Shown: piece by piece, positions 1-8,414 of the stretch
Layout: each line of letters starts with the position of its first letter
Numbering within the stretch: the first letter of the stretch is position 1
Assembly (NCBI GenBank): GCA_946413695.1
Contig: CAMKLV010000004.1
Location: 1 to 64,000 of the forward strand
Direction of reading: 5' to 3'
DNA length: 64,000 nt
DNA from: Firm-04 sp946413695
GTDB taxonomy: Bacteria > Bacillota > Clostridia > Oscillospirales > Ruminococcaceae
Translations under genes and position numbers: made by a program
The notes under the pieces: generated by a model
Told to the model about the DNA's origin: nothing
Seen by the model: the letters and a program-made list of their open reading frames with translations, nothing else
Database searches by the model: none

Positions 1-1783
1 AGAACGGGAACATGCTGTAATCCGGACCGGTATAGCCGTCTTCATAGAATGTAGCGCCGATATTACCATGCAGGAGTCCGTTAACGAGAGTAGCATAGTC
101 AGCCTGATTGTCAAGACCTGCCATGCCAAGGCTCTCAAAATGAGCGGTGGTAGAAGTGTTGTTGATGTTGTCATATCCATGTTCGGTAAGCGGAGCCTTA
201 AAATACGGATCCATTTTTTCCGGCGGCGCCAAGGTAGTCGCATAATCACAATGATCGCAGATATTGGCAAGCGTAAGCTCATTCGCAGCATTGCCGTCTT
301 TATTCAGACCGTTGATATTTTTGCCTGAGATCGTTGTTTTGGCAGGATCCGCATAGATACCGCCCATAACATACATACCCTTATCGCCGACATCAATCAC
401 AAGCTTGCCGGCGCAAAGAATTGCACCGCCAATCCGTGCTGTACCGGTCAGATTAGAAATCGTCAGAGTACCCTCCGGATTTGTAAAGATGATATCTCCG
501 CCAATATCAGGTGCTCTGTTGATCGTCAGCGACTTGCTGTTGCAGACAATGTCTCCGCCCACATAGCCCTTCGCAGACGTATTCGTCTTCTGGATGTTAT
601 CACTGATAAATCTCGAAAGCTTCGTATCCTGATTCGATGTCAGCGAAGAATCCTGCGTTGGATCAAAGATGAAGATATCGCCCATCATGTTGGTCGGAGC
701 GTTCTCAATCTGGTTGGTGTAAACATTCACCGGCTGCTGATTGCCGCTCGGAGAAGTGTTACCGATCTGTGCCTGCGTATTCGGGTTAAAGGAGAGTTTG
801 CCGTCACAGTAGATATACGGGAGATCTCTGTAAGCAGTCGGCATCGTCTTGAGATCCGAATAGAAGCCTGCAAAATTTGTGACTTCAAAGTTGCCCCAGA
901 ACTGTACGCCTTCATTTGCGTTCTGGAAGTCAAAAATAATTTTGTCATTCGTAGTGAAGTTACCGACAAACAAGCCGTCGCCGACTGTTGTTGACTGGTT
1001 CGCAAATGCATTGAGTCTGCGCTGACCGGCCTTCGGATGTCCTTCCGGCCACACTGCAGTATCATAGGTTGTAGCATTCTTTGCACTTCTGCCGTTGCCC
1101 ATCGGGAAACTGGTAATGCCGAATGTCTGCGGACCGAGGCACAGCAGATTGTTGCCGCTGTAGAAGCCTGCACCCGAACCGGTGAACATTGCCTTCGCCT
1201 TGTTCGGGGAACCCGACCCGCTGCTGCCCGAACCTGTCTGCTTTTTGTTGCTTTGCAGCGGCTTCGCTGAAAGAATTGAAGCCGTGTTCTGGTTTGCAGA
1301 CAGAATCGGATTACTGATGTTTTCATAGATGTAGTTCGCCATCGTACTTTCAGAGGCATTCCTGCCCTGACCTACGGAAGCAGTAACAGTAATCTTCCAG
1401 CCCTTCTGACAATAGATCGCACCAGTTTCCTGATCCCAGATGTAGTTATCCGAGATCGGCTCAACAAAAGCGCGAACGCTGGAGCCTTTTGTCAGCGGAA
1501 TACGTGTATTGTTCATCTGAACATCAACTTCGCCCTCAGCCGTAAGACTCTTAACCCAGTTATAGAAGAACTCGTCGCTGTAAGCGGAATTTGAGATCGC
1601 ATCCAATACACCCTGCGCCGTATACTGTGCCTGATTCTCATAAAAGGTATAATACGAACGGCGGTTTGCTGATGTCGTTAGAACCAGCGTAGACATCAGG
1701 AACACGACCATGACCATCATGACGGACACGACGGTGAACAGGACGGATCCTTCTGCCTTTCCTTTCCTCCTGATTTTTTCCAT
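1..1783 (-). CDS. Type IV pilus-associated prepilin-like (PilX-like) protein, C-terminus beyond window
   Basis: An open frame runs from an ATG at the right end to the left window edge without a stop (about 594 residues seen). The N-terminus has a short basic stretch, then GSVLFTVVSVMMVMVVFLM, a hydrophobic helix with polar lead-in as in prepilins and PilX-type minor pilins. A Gly/Ser-rich stretch follows near residue 165, then a long Asn/Thr/Gly-rich region with repeated GGDI and GGAI motifs suggesting a beta-helix-like exported domain. It is the last gene seen of the minus-strand pilus operon, about 70 bases after the PilO-like gene. Role inferred: surface or minor pilus component anchored by its first helix. 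The prepilin peptidase site is atypical (SV after a single Gly), so processing is uncertain. I am confident of the frame, moderately of the function. Confidence 0.7.
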   Translation of the reverse strand, partial: MEKIRRKGKAEGSVLFTVVSVMMVMVVFLMSTLVLTTSANRRSYYTFYENQAQYTAQGVLDAISNSAYSDEFFYNWVKSLTAEGEVDVQMNNTRIPLTKGSSVRAFVEPISDNYIWDQETGAIYCQKGWKITVTASVGQGRNASESTMANYIYENISNPILSANQNTASILSAKPLQSNKKQTGSGSSGSGSPNKAKAMFTGSGAGFYSGNNLLCLGPQTFGITSFPMGNGRSAKNATTYDTAVWPEGHPKAGQRRLNAFANQSTTVGDGLFVGNFTTNDKIIFDFQNANEGVQFWGNFEVTNFAGFYSDLKTMPTAYRDLPYIYCDGKLSFNPNTQAQIGNTSPSGNQQPVNVYTNQIENAPTNMMGDIFIFDPTQDSSLTSNQDTKLSRFISDNIQKTNTSAKGYVGGDIVCNSKSLTINRAPDIGGDIIFTNPEGTLTISNLTGTARIGGAILCAGKLVIDVGDKGMYVMGGIYADPAKTTISGKNINGLNKDGNAANELTLANICDHCDYATTLAPPEKMDPYFKAPLTEHGYDNINNTSTTAHFESLGMAGLDNQADYATLVNGLLHGNIGATFYEDGYTGPDYSMFPF

Positions 1784-1855
1784 TAGAAACCACCTTTCTC
1801 AACTGCGGATAGCCTTCTTAAAGATTCCTCTAAGAAGGCATATCCATGGCTCAGA

Positions 1856-2809
1856 TTACTGAGCCGCTTCTTCTGCTGCTGCCGGAGCAGTTACGCTCTG
1901 CCACTCCTTGCCTTCCCAGATGCTCTCATTGTACTCAGGACCGACTTCCGGTTTTGTCGGCTCCTGCATGTAGAATGTGCGGTAGGAAATGGATGCAACC
2001 GTGTAGCCCGGCTTGATATCCTGCGGAATTTCCTCGTCGTCATTGTTCTGCGGCTGCGGAGCTGCTTCTTCCTGCTCAATCGGATTGCCTTCGTCATCAA
2101 CCTCCGGTTCAGCCGGTGCCTGCTGCTGAGCCGGCTGTCCGCCCTCGAGGTAGTCCTCGTTGAAGTCGCTTTCCTTCAGTGTAATAGACTCGATCATCAT
2201 GGTGTCATGATTTGCAGTTGCATAGGAGTTGACTGCATCAATCAGAGCCATTGCGTCTTCGCGGTTGATCAGAACATTCAGCTTAGCAGAGCTGGAGCCG
2301 ACGGTCTGTGCTGCACGTGCATTGAGGACATTCGCATCCTTCATTTTTTCTTCCGCTGCCTTCTGCAGAGAACCGTCCAGATCCGCGTACTCATAGAGCG
2401 GATAAGTCACGATGCTCGGGGTGAAGTAGTAGTAATTGAGGGCACTGGTACCCATGTTGGAAACCTCAATGTTTTCCTTCAGCTCCACTTCATCCTGCTG
2501 GAACTTCTCGATGTTGATGAACTTATCCTCAATGAACTTTGCAAGTTCAACAGAGGTCATCTCATCGGTGAATTCATCCGCAAGTTTCAGACCCTGCTGA
2601 TACTTTTCCTGGATGATTTCCTGCTTCTTCGGAATAAGCTTGAACTCATTGAGTTTCTTTGTCCACTCCTGTGCAACATTCTCACGAACAACCTTGTTAT
2701 CATTGAGCTGTTCCCACTTCGGTTTGATAAATACGAAAATGCCGATTGCGAAAATAACGACAATTGCAACAATCAACAGAACAATTCTGTCGCGATAACT
2801 GAATTTCAT
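1856..2809 (-). CDS. PilO-like inner-membrane pilus assembly protein
   Basis: 317 residues. A short cytoplasmic N-terminus is followed by one membrane helix (residues about 9-30), then a charged coiled-coil region (about 32-90) and an alpha/beta domain. The C-terminal third (from about 220) is rich in Gln, Glu, Pro and Ala and probably disordered. This single-helix/coiled-coil/ferredoxin-like layout and its place directly after PilM-PilN match PilO, which forms a membrane heterodimer with PilN and links the PilM ring to the pilus machine. The start codon directly abuts the stop codon of the upstream gene, indicating translational coupling. Sequence identity to known PilO cannot be judged by eye; assignment relies on layout and context. 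Confidence 0.65.
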   Translation of the reverse strand: MKFSYRDRIVLLIVAIVVIFAIGIFVFIKPKWEQLNDNKVVRENVAQEWTKKLNEFKLIPKKQEIIQEKYQQGLKLADEFTDEMTSVELAKFIEDKFINIEKFQQDEVELKENIEVSNMGTSALNYYYFTPSIVTYPLYEYADLDGSLQKAAEEKMKDANVLNARAAQTVGSSSAKLNVLINREDAMALIDAVNSYATANHDTMMIESITLKESDFNEDYLEGGQPAQQQAPAEPEVDDEGNPIEQEEAAPQPQNNDDEEIPQDIKPGYTVASISYRTFYMQEPTKPEVGPEYNESIWEGKEWQSVTAPAAAEEAAQ

Positions 2810-4468
2810 TTACTCTGCCTCCTTCTCACCGGAAAGCGCTGCGGTATCGATCTTGCCGCCCGCCAGCTTCACATTGAGTTCCATTCTGATCTGCTTCTTC
2901 GAAGTCTCAGGATCTTTCGTGATGGTATTGCCGTCATCATCTGTAACCTGCTGAGGCTGACCCTGTTCTTCTTCAGGAATATCCTCTTCGCTGATCGTAT
3001 AGCCGCTATACGGAACATCCTGAACAATATCCAGTGCGCGGAGTTTTTCAATCATCTTTTCCGGAGATACAGGCATCGGGACATCTTTGTCTCTGTCATA
3101 GAGAAGTTCAATCGCAAATGTGCCGTTGGAGTAGTCGCACTTTTCAATGCTGTACATCTTCTTGGCAGCTTCTTCGTCATCGGTCTGCTGTGCTTCCATG
3201 ACAACGCTTCTGATCGTATCATCAAGCGTCTTGTACTGCTCAGAAAGCGGCTTCGGGATGCTGAGGAACGAGTTGTATGCGTCCTTTACGCCGTCAACAT
3301 ATGTAGTGACAGCAGTCTGGCGTGTTGTCAGCATCGCATTCTGTGCATCCAGATCCTTGGTGAGCTGGCATGTCAGCTTTGCATTGTAGGTGTCAATGTC
3401 CTTCTGGACACTTCTGTTCTGAAGTGTCAGGAAGCCCCAAACGCCGAAGCAGATCGCCGCCGAAGCAAGTGCGCAGACGCCGAGCAGAGCAAAATACGAG
3501 GAATCCGACTTGATCTTATTGTTGTTGACCGTATCGGTTTCCAGCAGATTGATGCGCTCAGTATCCTTGTTGCGCTTGAACATTGCGCCGATGGCGTTTG
3601 CATAGGAGGAGAACTCGAGGTTCTCATAGCCGTGGATCTGCGGCGGAACGTTGATGATGCTGGTGCGGATGCCCATCTTTTCGAGCTCATTGGTGAGTCG
3701 GACATATTCATGGGTATCGCCGTAGAAGATGACATTCTCGATCATCTCACTGCCCGGCTTGGACTTCTGGAACTGCAGCATACGGAAGATGTTTTCGTTG
3801 ACTGCCTCAAAGACGTAGTCTTCGGAATCATCATAGTCTTCTGCGGAAATCGAAGCGAAACGGGAGAACGAGAGCTGTCCCTTTTCATACAGGTTGAGGG
3901 AGATAAAGTTGTTGTCGATCTGAACAGCAAGCAGCGGCATCTTGGATTTGACCTTGGTATCTGCAAGCAGAACCTTGGTGATGCAGTTGCAGCCGATCAT
4001 GACGCTTCTCAGGTTGATCTGCAGCATGTTGAAGACGCGCTTGTAGCAGTCAACGACTTCAAACGGGCAGGCAGTCGCAAGGACCTTGGAAGCACCTTCG
4101 GTCTGGTCGGAATCACCGACAACGATGTAGGAGACGGAGTAGGAATCATCAATGCCGAGAGCGGCAGCCATCTCTGCACGAACCATCTTCATGAAATCCT
4201 GCTGCTTTTCAGCCTTCTGAATGTGGAGCTCCTTGAAGATTGTCATGTTGGAGGAGATGCTGACGATTGCCTCTTTATCGGGCATTTTGTTGGTGCGGAG
4301 CACCTGGTTGATCAGGGTTGCAAGACGCGGGACGTCACGGACGTGACCGTTCACGATAACCTCTTCTTCAAGGTTCAGTGTAGCCGCGGAACTGATACGG
4401 ATTCGGCCGTTGTTTTCAGTTCCCTTAATGATCCTGATATTGCGGTCAGTAATGTCAAAGGAAAGCAT
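2810..4468 (-). CDS. PilM-PilN fusion protein of type IV pilus
   Basis: 552 residues. Residues 1 to about 320 resemble the actin-like ATPase fold of PilM: MLSFDITDRNIRIIKG at the start (phosphate-1-like loop) and repeated beta-strand/helix units, including NVIFYGDTHEYVRLTNELEK. Residues about 330-355 form a membrane helix (FALLGVCALASAAICFGVWG), followed by a coiled coil and a periplasm-type domain, which is the layout of PilN. In most type IV pilus operons PilM and PilN are separate proteins that bind through the PilN N-terminal tail; here they are one chain. PilN is followed immediately by the PilO-like gene, as expected. The C-terminal part holds a long acidic insertion (about residues 460-530). 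Confidence 0.75.
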   Translation of the reverse strand: MLSFDITDRNIRIIKGTENNGRIRISSAATLNLEEEVIVNGHVRDVPRLATLINQVLRTNKMPDKEAIVSISSNMTIFKELHIQKAEKQQDFMKMVRAEMAAALGIDDSYSVSYIVVGDSDQTEGASKVLATACPFEVVDCYKRVFNMLQINLRSVMIGCNCITKVLLADTKVKSKMPLLAVQIDNNFISLNLYEKGQLSFSRFASISAEDYDDSEDYVFEAVNENIFRMLQFQKSKPGSEMIENVIFYGDTHEYVRLTNELEKMGIRTSIINVPPQIHGYENLEFSSYANAIGAMFKRNKDTERINLLETDTVNNNKIKSDSSYFALLGVCALASAAICFGVWGFLTLQNRSVQKDIDTYNAKLTCQLTKDLDAQNAMLTTRQTAVTTYVDGVKDAYNSFLSIPKPLSEQYKTLDDTIRSVVMEAQQTDDEEAAKKMYSIEKCDYSNGTFAIELLYDRDKDVPMPVSPEKMIEKLRALDIVQDVPYSGYTISEEDIPEEEQGQPQQVTDDDGNTITKDPETSKKQIRMELNVKLAGGKIDTAALSGEKEAE

Positions 4469-4555
4469 TTGCGAAATCCACCTCTCAATTTATTCTTTGA
4501 TATGTTCGGATTTGTGCGGCAGCGGCGGCTGCCGCACAAACGATTGCCGTCGGGA

Positions 4556-5755
4556 TTATTGATCGCCCAGGTTGCCGATCGAATCGTACAGTGCCGGGAA
4601 GAACGCTGCGCAGACGAGACCGATGACAACGCCGAGGACGATGAGCATGACCGGCTCGAGCAGCGAGCACAGACGCTTAACAGCGGAGTCAGCTTCTTCG
4701 TCGTAGTATTCAGCAGTCTTTGCAAGAATGTCATCCAGTGCGCCGGATTCCTCACCGACAAAGATGATCGAGCAGAACATGGAGTCGAAAATGTCGGCTC
4801 TCTGGATCGAGGAGCTGAGCGTTTCACCGCTCTTGACCTCGTCGATGATATCGCGGAACTTCAGGGAGATGTAGGAGTTGTTCAGGGTATCCGCGGAACG
4901 CTTCAAACATTCGACCATCGGCAGACCCGAAGAATACAGGGACGCCATCGTCTGAGCGAAACGTGCAGTGTAGATCTTGACAACGAGCTTACCGAAGCCC
5001 GGTCCTTTAATAATGAAGCGGTCCCATTTCAATCGCACGTTCGGGAGCTTCAGTGCATAGATGATCGAGAAGACCAGTGCAGCCACAAGCAGGATCAGGA
5101 TCAGCCAGTGGGCGACAAGGAACTTACCGATATTCATCATGACCTTGGAAAGCGTCGGCATCTGGGTCGGATCATCATAGAGGTCCTCGAAGGTCGGCAT
5201 GATGAAAACGAAGACGCCGATAACAACCGCAACAGTCAGGATTACGAGGATGATCGGGTAAACCATCGCGCTCTTGATTGTGTTCGCGAGCTTGTTCTGG
5301 TTTGCGTAGTAGTCACTCAGTCGCTGCATGATGACATCCATCTGACCGGACGACTCACCTGCGCCGACCATTGATGTCATCAGAGTCGGGAAGACGCTGC
5401 CGTGTACTTCAAGCGCATCGGAGAAGGATTCACCCTTCTGGACGTTCTCATACACATCACGCCAAACGTTTCGAGCAGCTTCGCTCTCCTGCTCTTTGCA
5501 GAGAATGTCAAGTGCCTTGACCAGTGTCAGACCGGAAGTAAGCATTGCCGCCATCTGACGGGTCGCAAAAGCCAGGTCTTTCGTCCTGAACTTTTTGATC
5601 GTCTTGGTGTTGGTCTGGCGCTCCTTGTAATCGGTGACATACATTCCCTTTTCTCGGATTTTTGCCAAAAACTCCTGCTCATCCGCTGCCGTCATAACGC
5701 CCTTGCGCACGTTACCGACTGCATCCTTTGCAGTATAAGTAAAACTCATTGGCAT
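4556..5755 (-). CDS. pilC: Type IV pilus inner-membrane platform protein PilC
   Basis: 399 residues; the start is set by AGGAGGT seven bases upstream of MPMSFTYTAKD, not by the longer open frame. The family pattern is clear: an N-terminal domain with FTYTAKDAVGNVRKG, then two T2SS-F domains (about 65-190 and 268-390), each with a helical bundle and paired hydrophobic helices (for example PIILVILTVAVVIGVFVFIMP). The G-E-x-S-G-x-L/M signatures appear as GAGESSGQMD and GEESGALDD. It forms the membrane platform on which pilin is assembled and disassembled. It is the first gene of the pilus operon seen here; no pilB or pilT ATPase lies in the window, so they must be elsewhere. Confidence 0.92.
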   Translation of the reverse strand: MPMSFTYTAKDAVGNVRKGVMTAADEQEFLAKIREKGMYVTDYKERQTNTKTIKKFRTKDLAFATRQMAAMLTSGLTLVKALDILCKEQESEAARNVWRDVYENVQKGESFSDALEVHGSVFPTLMTSMVGAGESSGQMDVIMQRLSDYYANQNKLANTIKSAMVYPIILVILTVAVVIGVFVFIMPTFEDLYDDPTQMPTLSKVMMNIGKFLVAHWLILILLVAALVFSIIYALKLPNVRLKWDRFIIKGPGFGKLVVKIYTARFAQTMASLYSSGLPMVECLKRSADTLNNSYISLKFRDIIDEVKSGETLSSSIQRADIFDSMFCSIIFVGEESGALDDILAKTAEYYDEEADSAVKRLCSLLEPVMLIVLGVVIGLVCAAFFPALYDSIGNLGDQ

Positions 5756-5947
5756 AAAACCACCTCCTGCAAGCCTGTATTGTGTTTTTGAAGCATTGCG
5801 CCGAGCGATGCCGCTCTGCTTCTGCATATCCTTGTGCGCTTCGTCATTCCTTTGCGGGCGGTGCAATCCCCTGCTGTGTACCAGCAGATTCCTGCGAACC
5901 GATCTGCAAAAGGGCATAGCAATAGCCGCACATAGATCCATAGGGAT

Positions 5948-5976
5948 ATTATACCACAGATGATAGACAATTGCAA
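5948..5976 (-). promoter_or_regulatory. Promoter of the pilus operon with long 5' leader
   Basis: TTGCAA, 17-base spacer, TATAAT on the minus strand. It leaves a leader of about 185 bases before pilC, long enough for RNA-based control. I compared it by eye with the c-di-GMP-I and c-di-GMP-II riboswitch conserved blocks and found no convincing match. Confidence 0.6.
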
Positions 5977-6020
5977 CTATCTTTCAACCAAAATTTCGGG
6001 TTCAAATTTAGTTGTTTCGC

Positions 6021-7052
6021 CTAATCCTCACGCGGTTCTGCCATAGACTGTTTCAGTATGATCCTGCCGGGGATCACGTAGCGGGCAGGCTGTTTCTGCG
6101 GATTCTCAATCCGCTTGAGCAGCAGCGAAACTGCGGCGTGCGCCATCTCTGCAAGATCGACCTCAACGGTTGTAATTGCAGGTACGCACATATCGGAGAC
6201 TGTGTAGTTATCGTAGCCGGTCACGGAGATATCCTCCGGCACGCGCAGATCGCGCCGCTGGAGTGCGCCGATGACACGGAATGCAGTCTCATCGCAGTTG
6301 CAGACGAATGCGGTCGGCATTTCCTCGGGGAAATCAAATTCCGTGAGGCTGTAGCCGTTCGGGAGACGGTCCTCAAGCGTCCACTCCTGACGGTATTCAA
6401 GACCGTTTTCCATCAGGCATTTGATATAGCCGAGGAAGCGGTCATGGATGCTGCTTGTAGCAGTCACCGTCCCGATGAAGCCGATCTTCTTATGACCGAG
6501 CTGCACGAGCCGGTCCGTCATCAGGTAGCTGTCATAGAAGTTATCCGAAATGACCGCGTCGATCTCGCTGTGTTTGTCATAGAAATCGAGGAACAGCATC
6601 GGCAGGTGAAGCGATGCAAGATGTTCCAGATAATCCGTCGCGAGCTGCCCGACGATGATCAGACCGCGCACCTGCCGTTCGGCAGCGATCCGCGGCAGAA
6701 CGCCTGCGCGCTCATCTGCTTCGGAAATGCTCTCATAGACGGAATAAAGGTTGCAGTGTGTCAGCTCCTTGGAAACGCCTGCCGTCAGGAACCAGTAGAA
6801 GGTTCCGCGGACATTGGCGAAGCGCTCGCTCGTCAGGATGCCGATGCTGCCGCCCTGCTGCTGAATCTCCGGCGCAGCCTTGCGTGGTGTCCGCGGTGCA
6901 GAGGGCCGGTATCCAAGCTCGGAAGCGCGCTCCTTGATCCGCTTGCGCATATCCTCGCTGACACCGCCGCGGTCGTTCAGTGCGTTGGAAACCGTCACAA
7001 CGCTGACGCCGAGCTCTTTTGCGATGTCTGACATCCGGATGCCGTTTTTCAT
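6021..7052 (-). CDS. LacI-family transcriptional regulator
   Basis: 343 residues, normal family length. The N-terminal helix-turn-helix is textbook (MSDIAKELGVSVVTVSNALN, then a hinge region with GYRPSAPR). From about residue 65 a periplasmic-binding-protein-like sensor domain follows with typical segments (GLIIVG, DRLVQLGHKKIGFIG, PTAFVCNCDETAFRV, DISVTGYDN). It probably represses a sugar-responsive gene set, with a sugar or sugar phosphate as inducer; the target is not clear because the adjacent genes are pilus genes and a secreted lipoprotein. It has its own promoter and reads in the same direction as the pilus operon, but the pilus operon has a separate promoter. Confidence 0.92.
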   Translation of the reverse strand: MKNGIRMSDIAKELGVSVVTVSNALNDRGGVSEDMRKRIKERASELGYRPSAPRTPRKAAPEIQQQGGSIGILTSERFANVRGTFYWFLTAGVSKELTHCNLYSVYESISEADERAGVLPRIAAERQVRGLIIVGQLATDYLEHLASLHLPMLFLDFYDKHSEIDAVISDNFYDSYLMTDRLVQLGHKKIGFIGTVTATSSIHDRFLGYIKCLMENGLEYRQEWTLEDRLPNGYSLTEFDFPEEMPTAFVCNCDETAFRVIGALQRRDLRVPEDISVTGYDNYTVSDMCVPAITTVEVDLAEMAHAAVSLLLKRIENPQKQPARYVIPGRIILKQSMAEPRED

Positions 7053-7132
7053 AGGAACTCCTCCGTTATCCGCAGCTTCATGTATAGAACCTTATATAAA
7101 TAGTATACAATGCTTGCGGATACTTTTTATTT

Positions 7133-7161
7133 ATTATAGCACATCTTCGTTAATTTGTAAA
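7133..7161 (-). promoter_or_regulatory. Promoter of the LacI-type gene
   Basis: TTTACA, 17 bases, TATAAT on the minus strand, about 80 bases before the gene. In the leader is the AT-rich 14-mer TATATAAATAGTAT (about 7093-7106), which recurs about 1.3 kb away at 8397-8410; its meaning is unknown. Confidence 0.55.
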
Positions 7162-7356
7162 TAGCAAAGCAAAAAAAACTTTGAGTATAATATTTCAACA
7201 CTTTACTGTGCAATCGTAACTTTTTTCTCCTAAACGTAATGTAAGATTGCCAAATTATGAAGATATACAAGCCGAAAATTTATGCATTCTATTCTTTTCA
7301 ACACACCGCACGCATATTTTTTGTGCAGCCTGTTCAAAATCAACATATATAATTTG

Positions 7357-7409
7357 GTGAACATTCGTATTTGTTCACTCTTGCGATTTCAGTCAAAATG
7401 GTGTATGAT
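7357..7409 (+). promoter_or_regulatory. Promoter with upstream inverted-repeat operator
   Basis: A perfect inverted repeat GTGAACA-N8-TGTTCAC (7357-7378) lies directly upstream of a -35/-10 pair TTGCGA-17-TATGAT (7381-7409) reading towards the lipoprotein gene. The position just upstream of the -35 suits an activator or a repressor that overlaps the polymerase site. The rest of the 7053-7505 intergenic stretch, apart from the LacI-gene promoter, is AT-rich and shows no gene. Confidence 0.5.
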
Positions 7410-7505
7410 TATATCAGCCGGACATTGAGATGCGGTCTTTCAAACCGGAGCCCGCACCGGAGCCGGAATACAAATAATGATGAGATAAGGAAAAGAGGAA
7501 ACACC

Positions 7506-8324
7506 ATGTGCAAGAAACTTACTGCTTTGCTCGCTGCATCGGCATCGCTGCTGATGCTCTGCACCGCCTGCGGCAGTTCCGAAACGGAATCCGCTGCCGA
7601 GGTCACCACAACTGCGCCGGTCACAACCGCTGCAACCGAAGAAGCCCCCACCGAGACCGCTGCGCCCGTCGCGGCTGAGGACGTTGAGTTTGAGGAGGCG
7701 GTCGAAGCCGGTTCCGGCGACGCGATCCTTGCAATCACCGATGCCCAGTGGTATGTGCAGTACTGGGGCACCAAGGAGCACATCCTGACCTATGATGCAA
7801 AGATCGCACACATCGACGGCGACGGCGATTACACGGTCGGCGTCAATGTCGGCACCAAGGGCGCACAGTTCGATATCTCCGGCGATCCGGAGAACGGCTA
7901 TACCTGCGGCGGCATCGACTTTGCCGCGGTCAAGGTATTTGACGGCACCAAGCTCTACCCGAACATGTGCATCGAGATCAAGGAGATCCGCGTGGACGGC
8001 AAGCCTGTCGAGATGACTGCCAAGAACTACACCTCCTCGGATGACGGCACCGAAATGCGTGCGAACATCTATAACCACTTCGTCAGCAGCTTCCCTGAGG
8101 ATGCGCACACCGCGGACGGCGCGGTCACCGGCGAATTCGGCGAATACTCCTCCATGATCGTCAATCTGGATGATTTCACGAGCTGGACAACCGTTGAGGT
8201 GGACTTCACCGTCACCGGCACCGGAAACGGCGCTCCGGCTGAGGGCGGCGACGCTGACGCCGCTGAGACAGAAGCCGCGGCGGAAAGCAGCGCCGAGGAA
8301 TCCACAGAAGCCGCTGAGGGCTGA
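7506..8324 (+). CDS. Secreted lipoprotein with Thr/Ala-rich linker, function unknown
   Basis: 272 residues. Start chosen at MCKKLTALLAASAS because a GAGGA box precedes it; longer in-frame extensions have no signal peptide. The lipobox is LCTACG (Cys about residue 22), so it should be lipid-anchored outside the membrane. Residues about 25-65 are a Thr/Ala/Glu-rich linker, residues about 70-235 a compact domain with many Gly, Asp and aromatic residues, and the last about 30 residues an Ala/Glu/Ser-rich tail. The central domain is not one I recognise; it could be a small beta-sandwich binding module. It is a single-gene unit with its own promoter and terminator. Confidence 0.75.
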   Translation: MCKKLTALLAASASLLMLCTACGSSETESAAEVTTTAPVTTAATEEAPTETAAPVAAEDVEFEEAVEAGSGDAILAITDAQWYVQYWGTKEHILTYDAKIAHIDGDGDYTVGVNVGTKGAQFDISGDPENGYTCGGIDFAAVKVFDGTKLYPNMCIEIKEIRVDGKPVEMTAKNYTSSDDGTEMRANIYNHFVSSFPEDAHTADGAVTGEFGEYSSMIVNLDDFTSWTTVEVDFTVTGTGNGAPAEGGDADAAETEAAAESSAEESTEAAEG

Positions 8325-8341
8325 TCCCCGATATGCAGAAA

Positions 8342-8376
8342 CACCCGTCATGCAGGACATGGCGGGTGCTTTTTTG
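8342..8376 (+). terminator. Intrinsic terminator of the lipoprotein gene
   Basis: An 11-bp stem (CACCCGTCATG / CATGGCGGGTG, one G-T pair) with a 5-base loop, followed by CTTTTTTG. Confidence 0.85.
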
Positions 8377-8414
8377 TTTCACCGCGCCGACGCCCTATAT
8401 AAATAGTATCGTGC

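Noticed and set aside
2207..5374. 1055-codon open frame on the plus strand opposite the pilus genes
   Set aside because: It is antisense to three clearly recognisable pilus genes, has no domain features and no ribosome site. High third-position GC/codon bias of the real genes keeps the opposite frame open.
5756..5940. c-di-GMP riboswitch in the pilC leader
   Set aside because: Expected from other clostridial pilus operons, but conserved blocks of class I or II could not be aligned. A covariance-model search could still overturn this.
6012..7031. 339-codon plus-strand frame opposite the LacI gene
   Set aside because: Shadow of the regulator; no start signal or domain.
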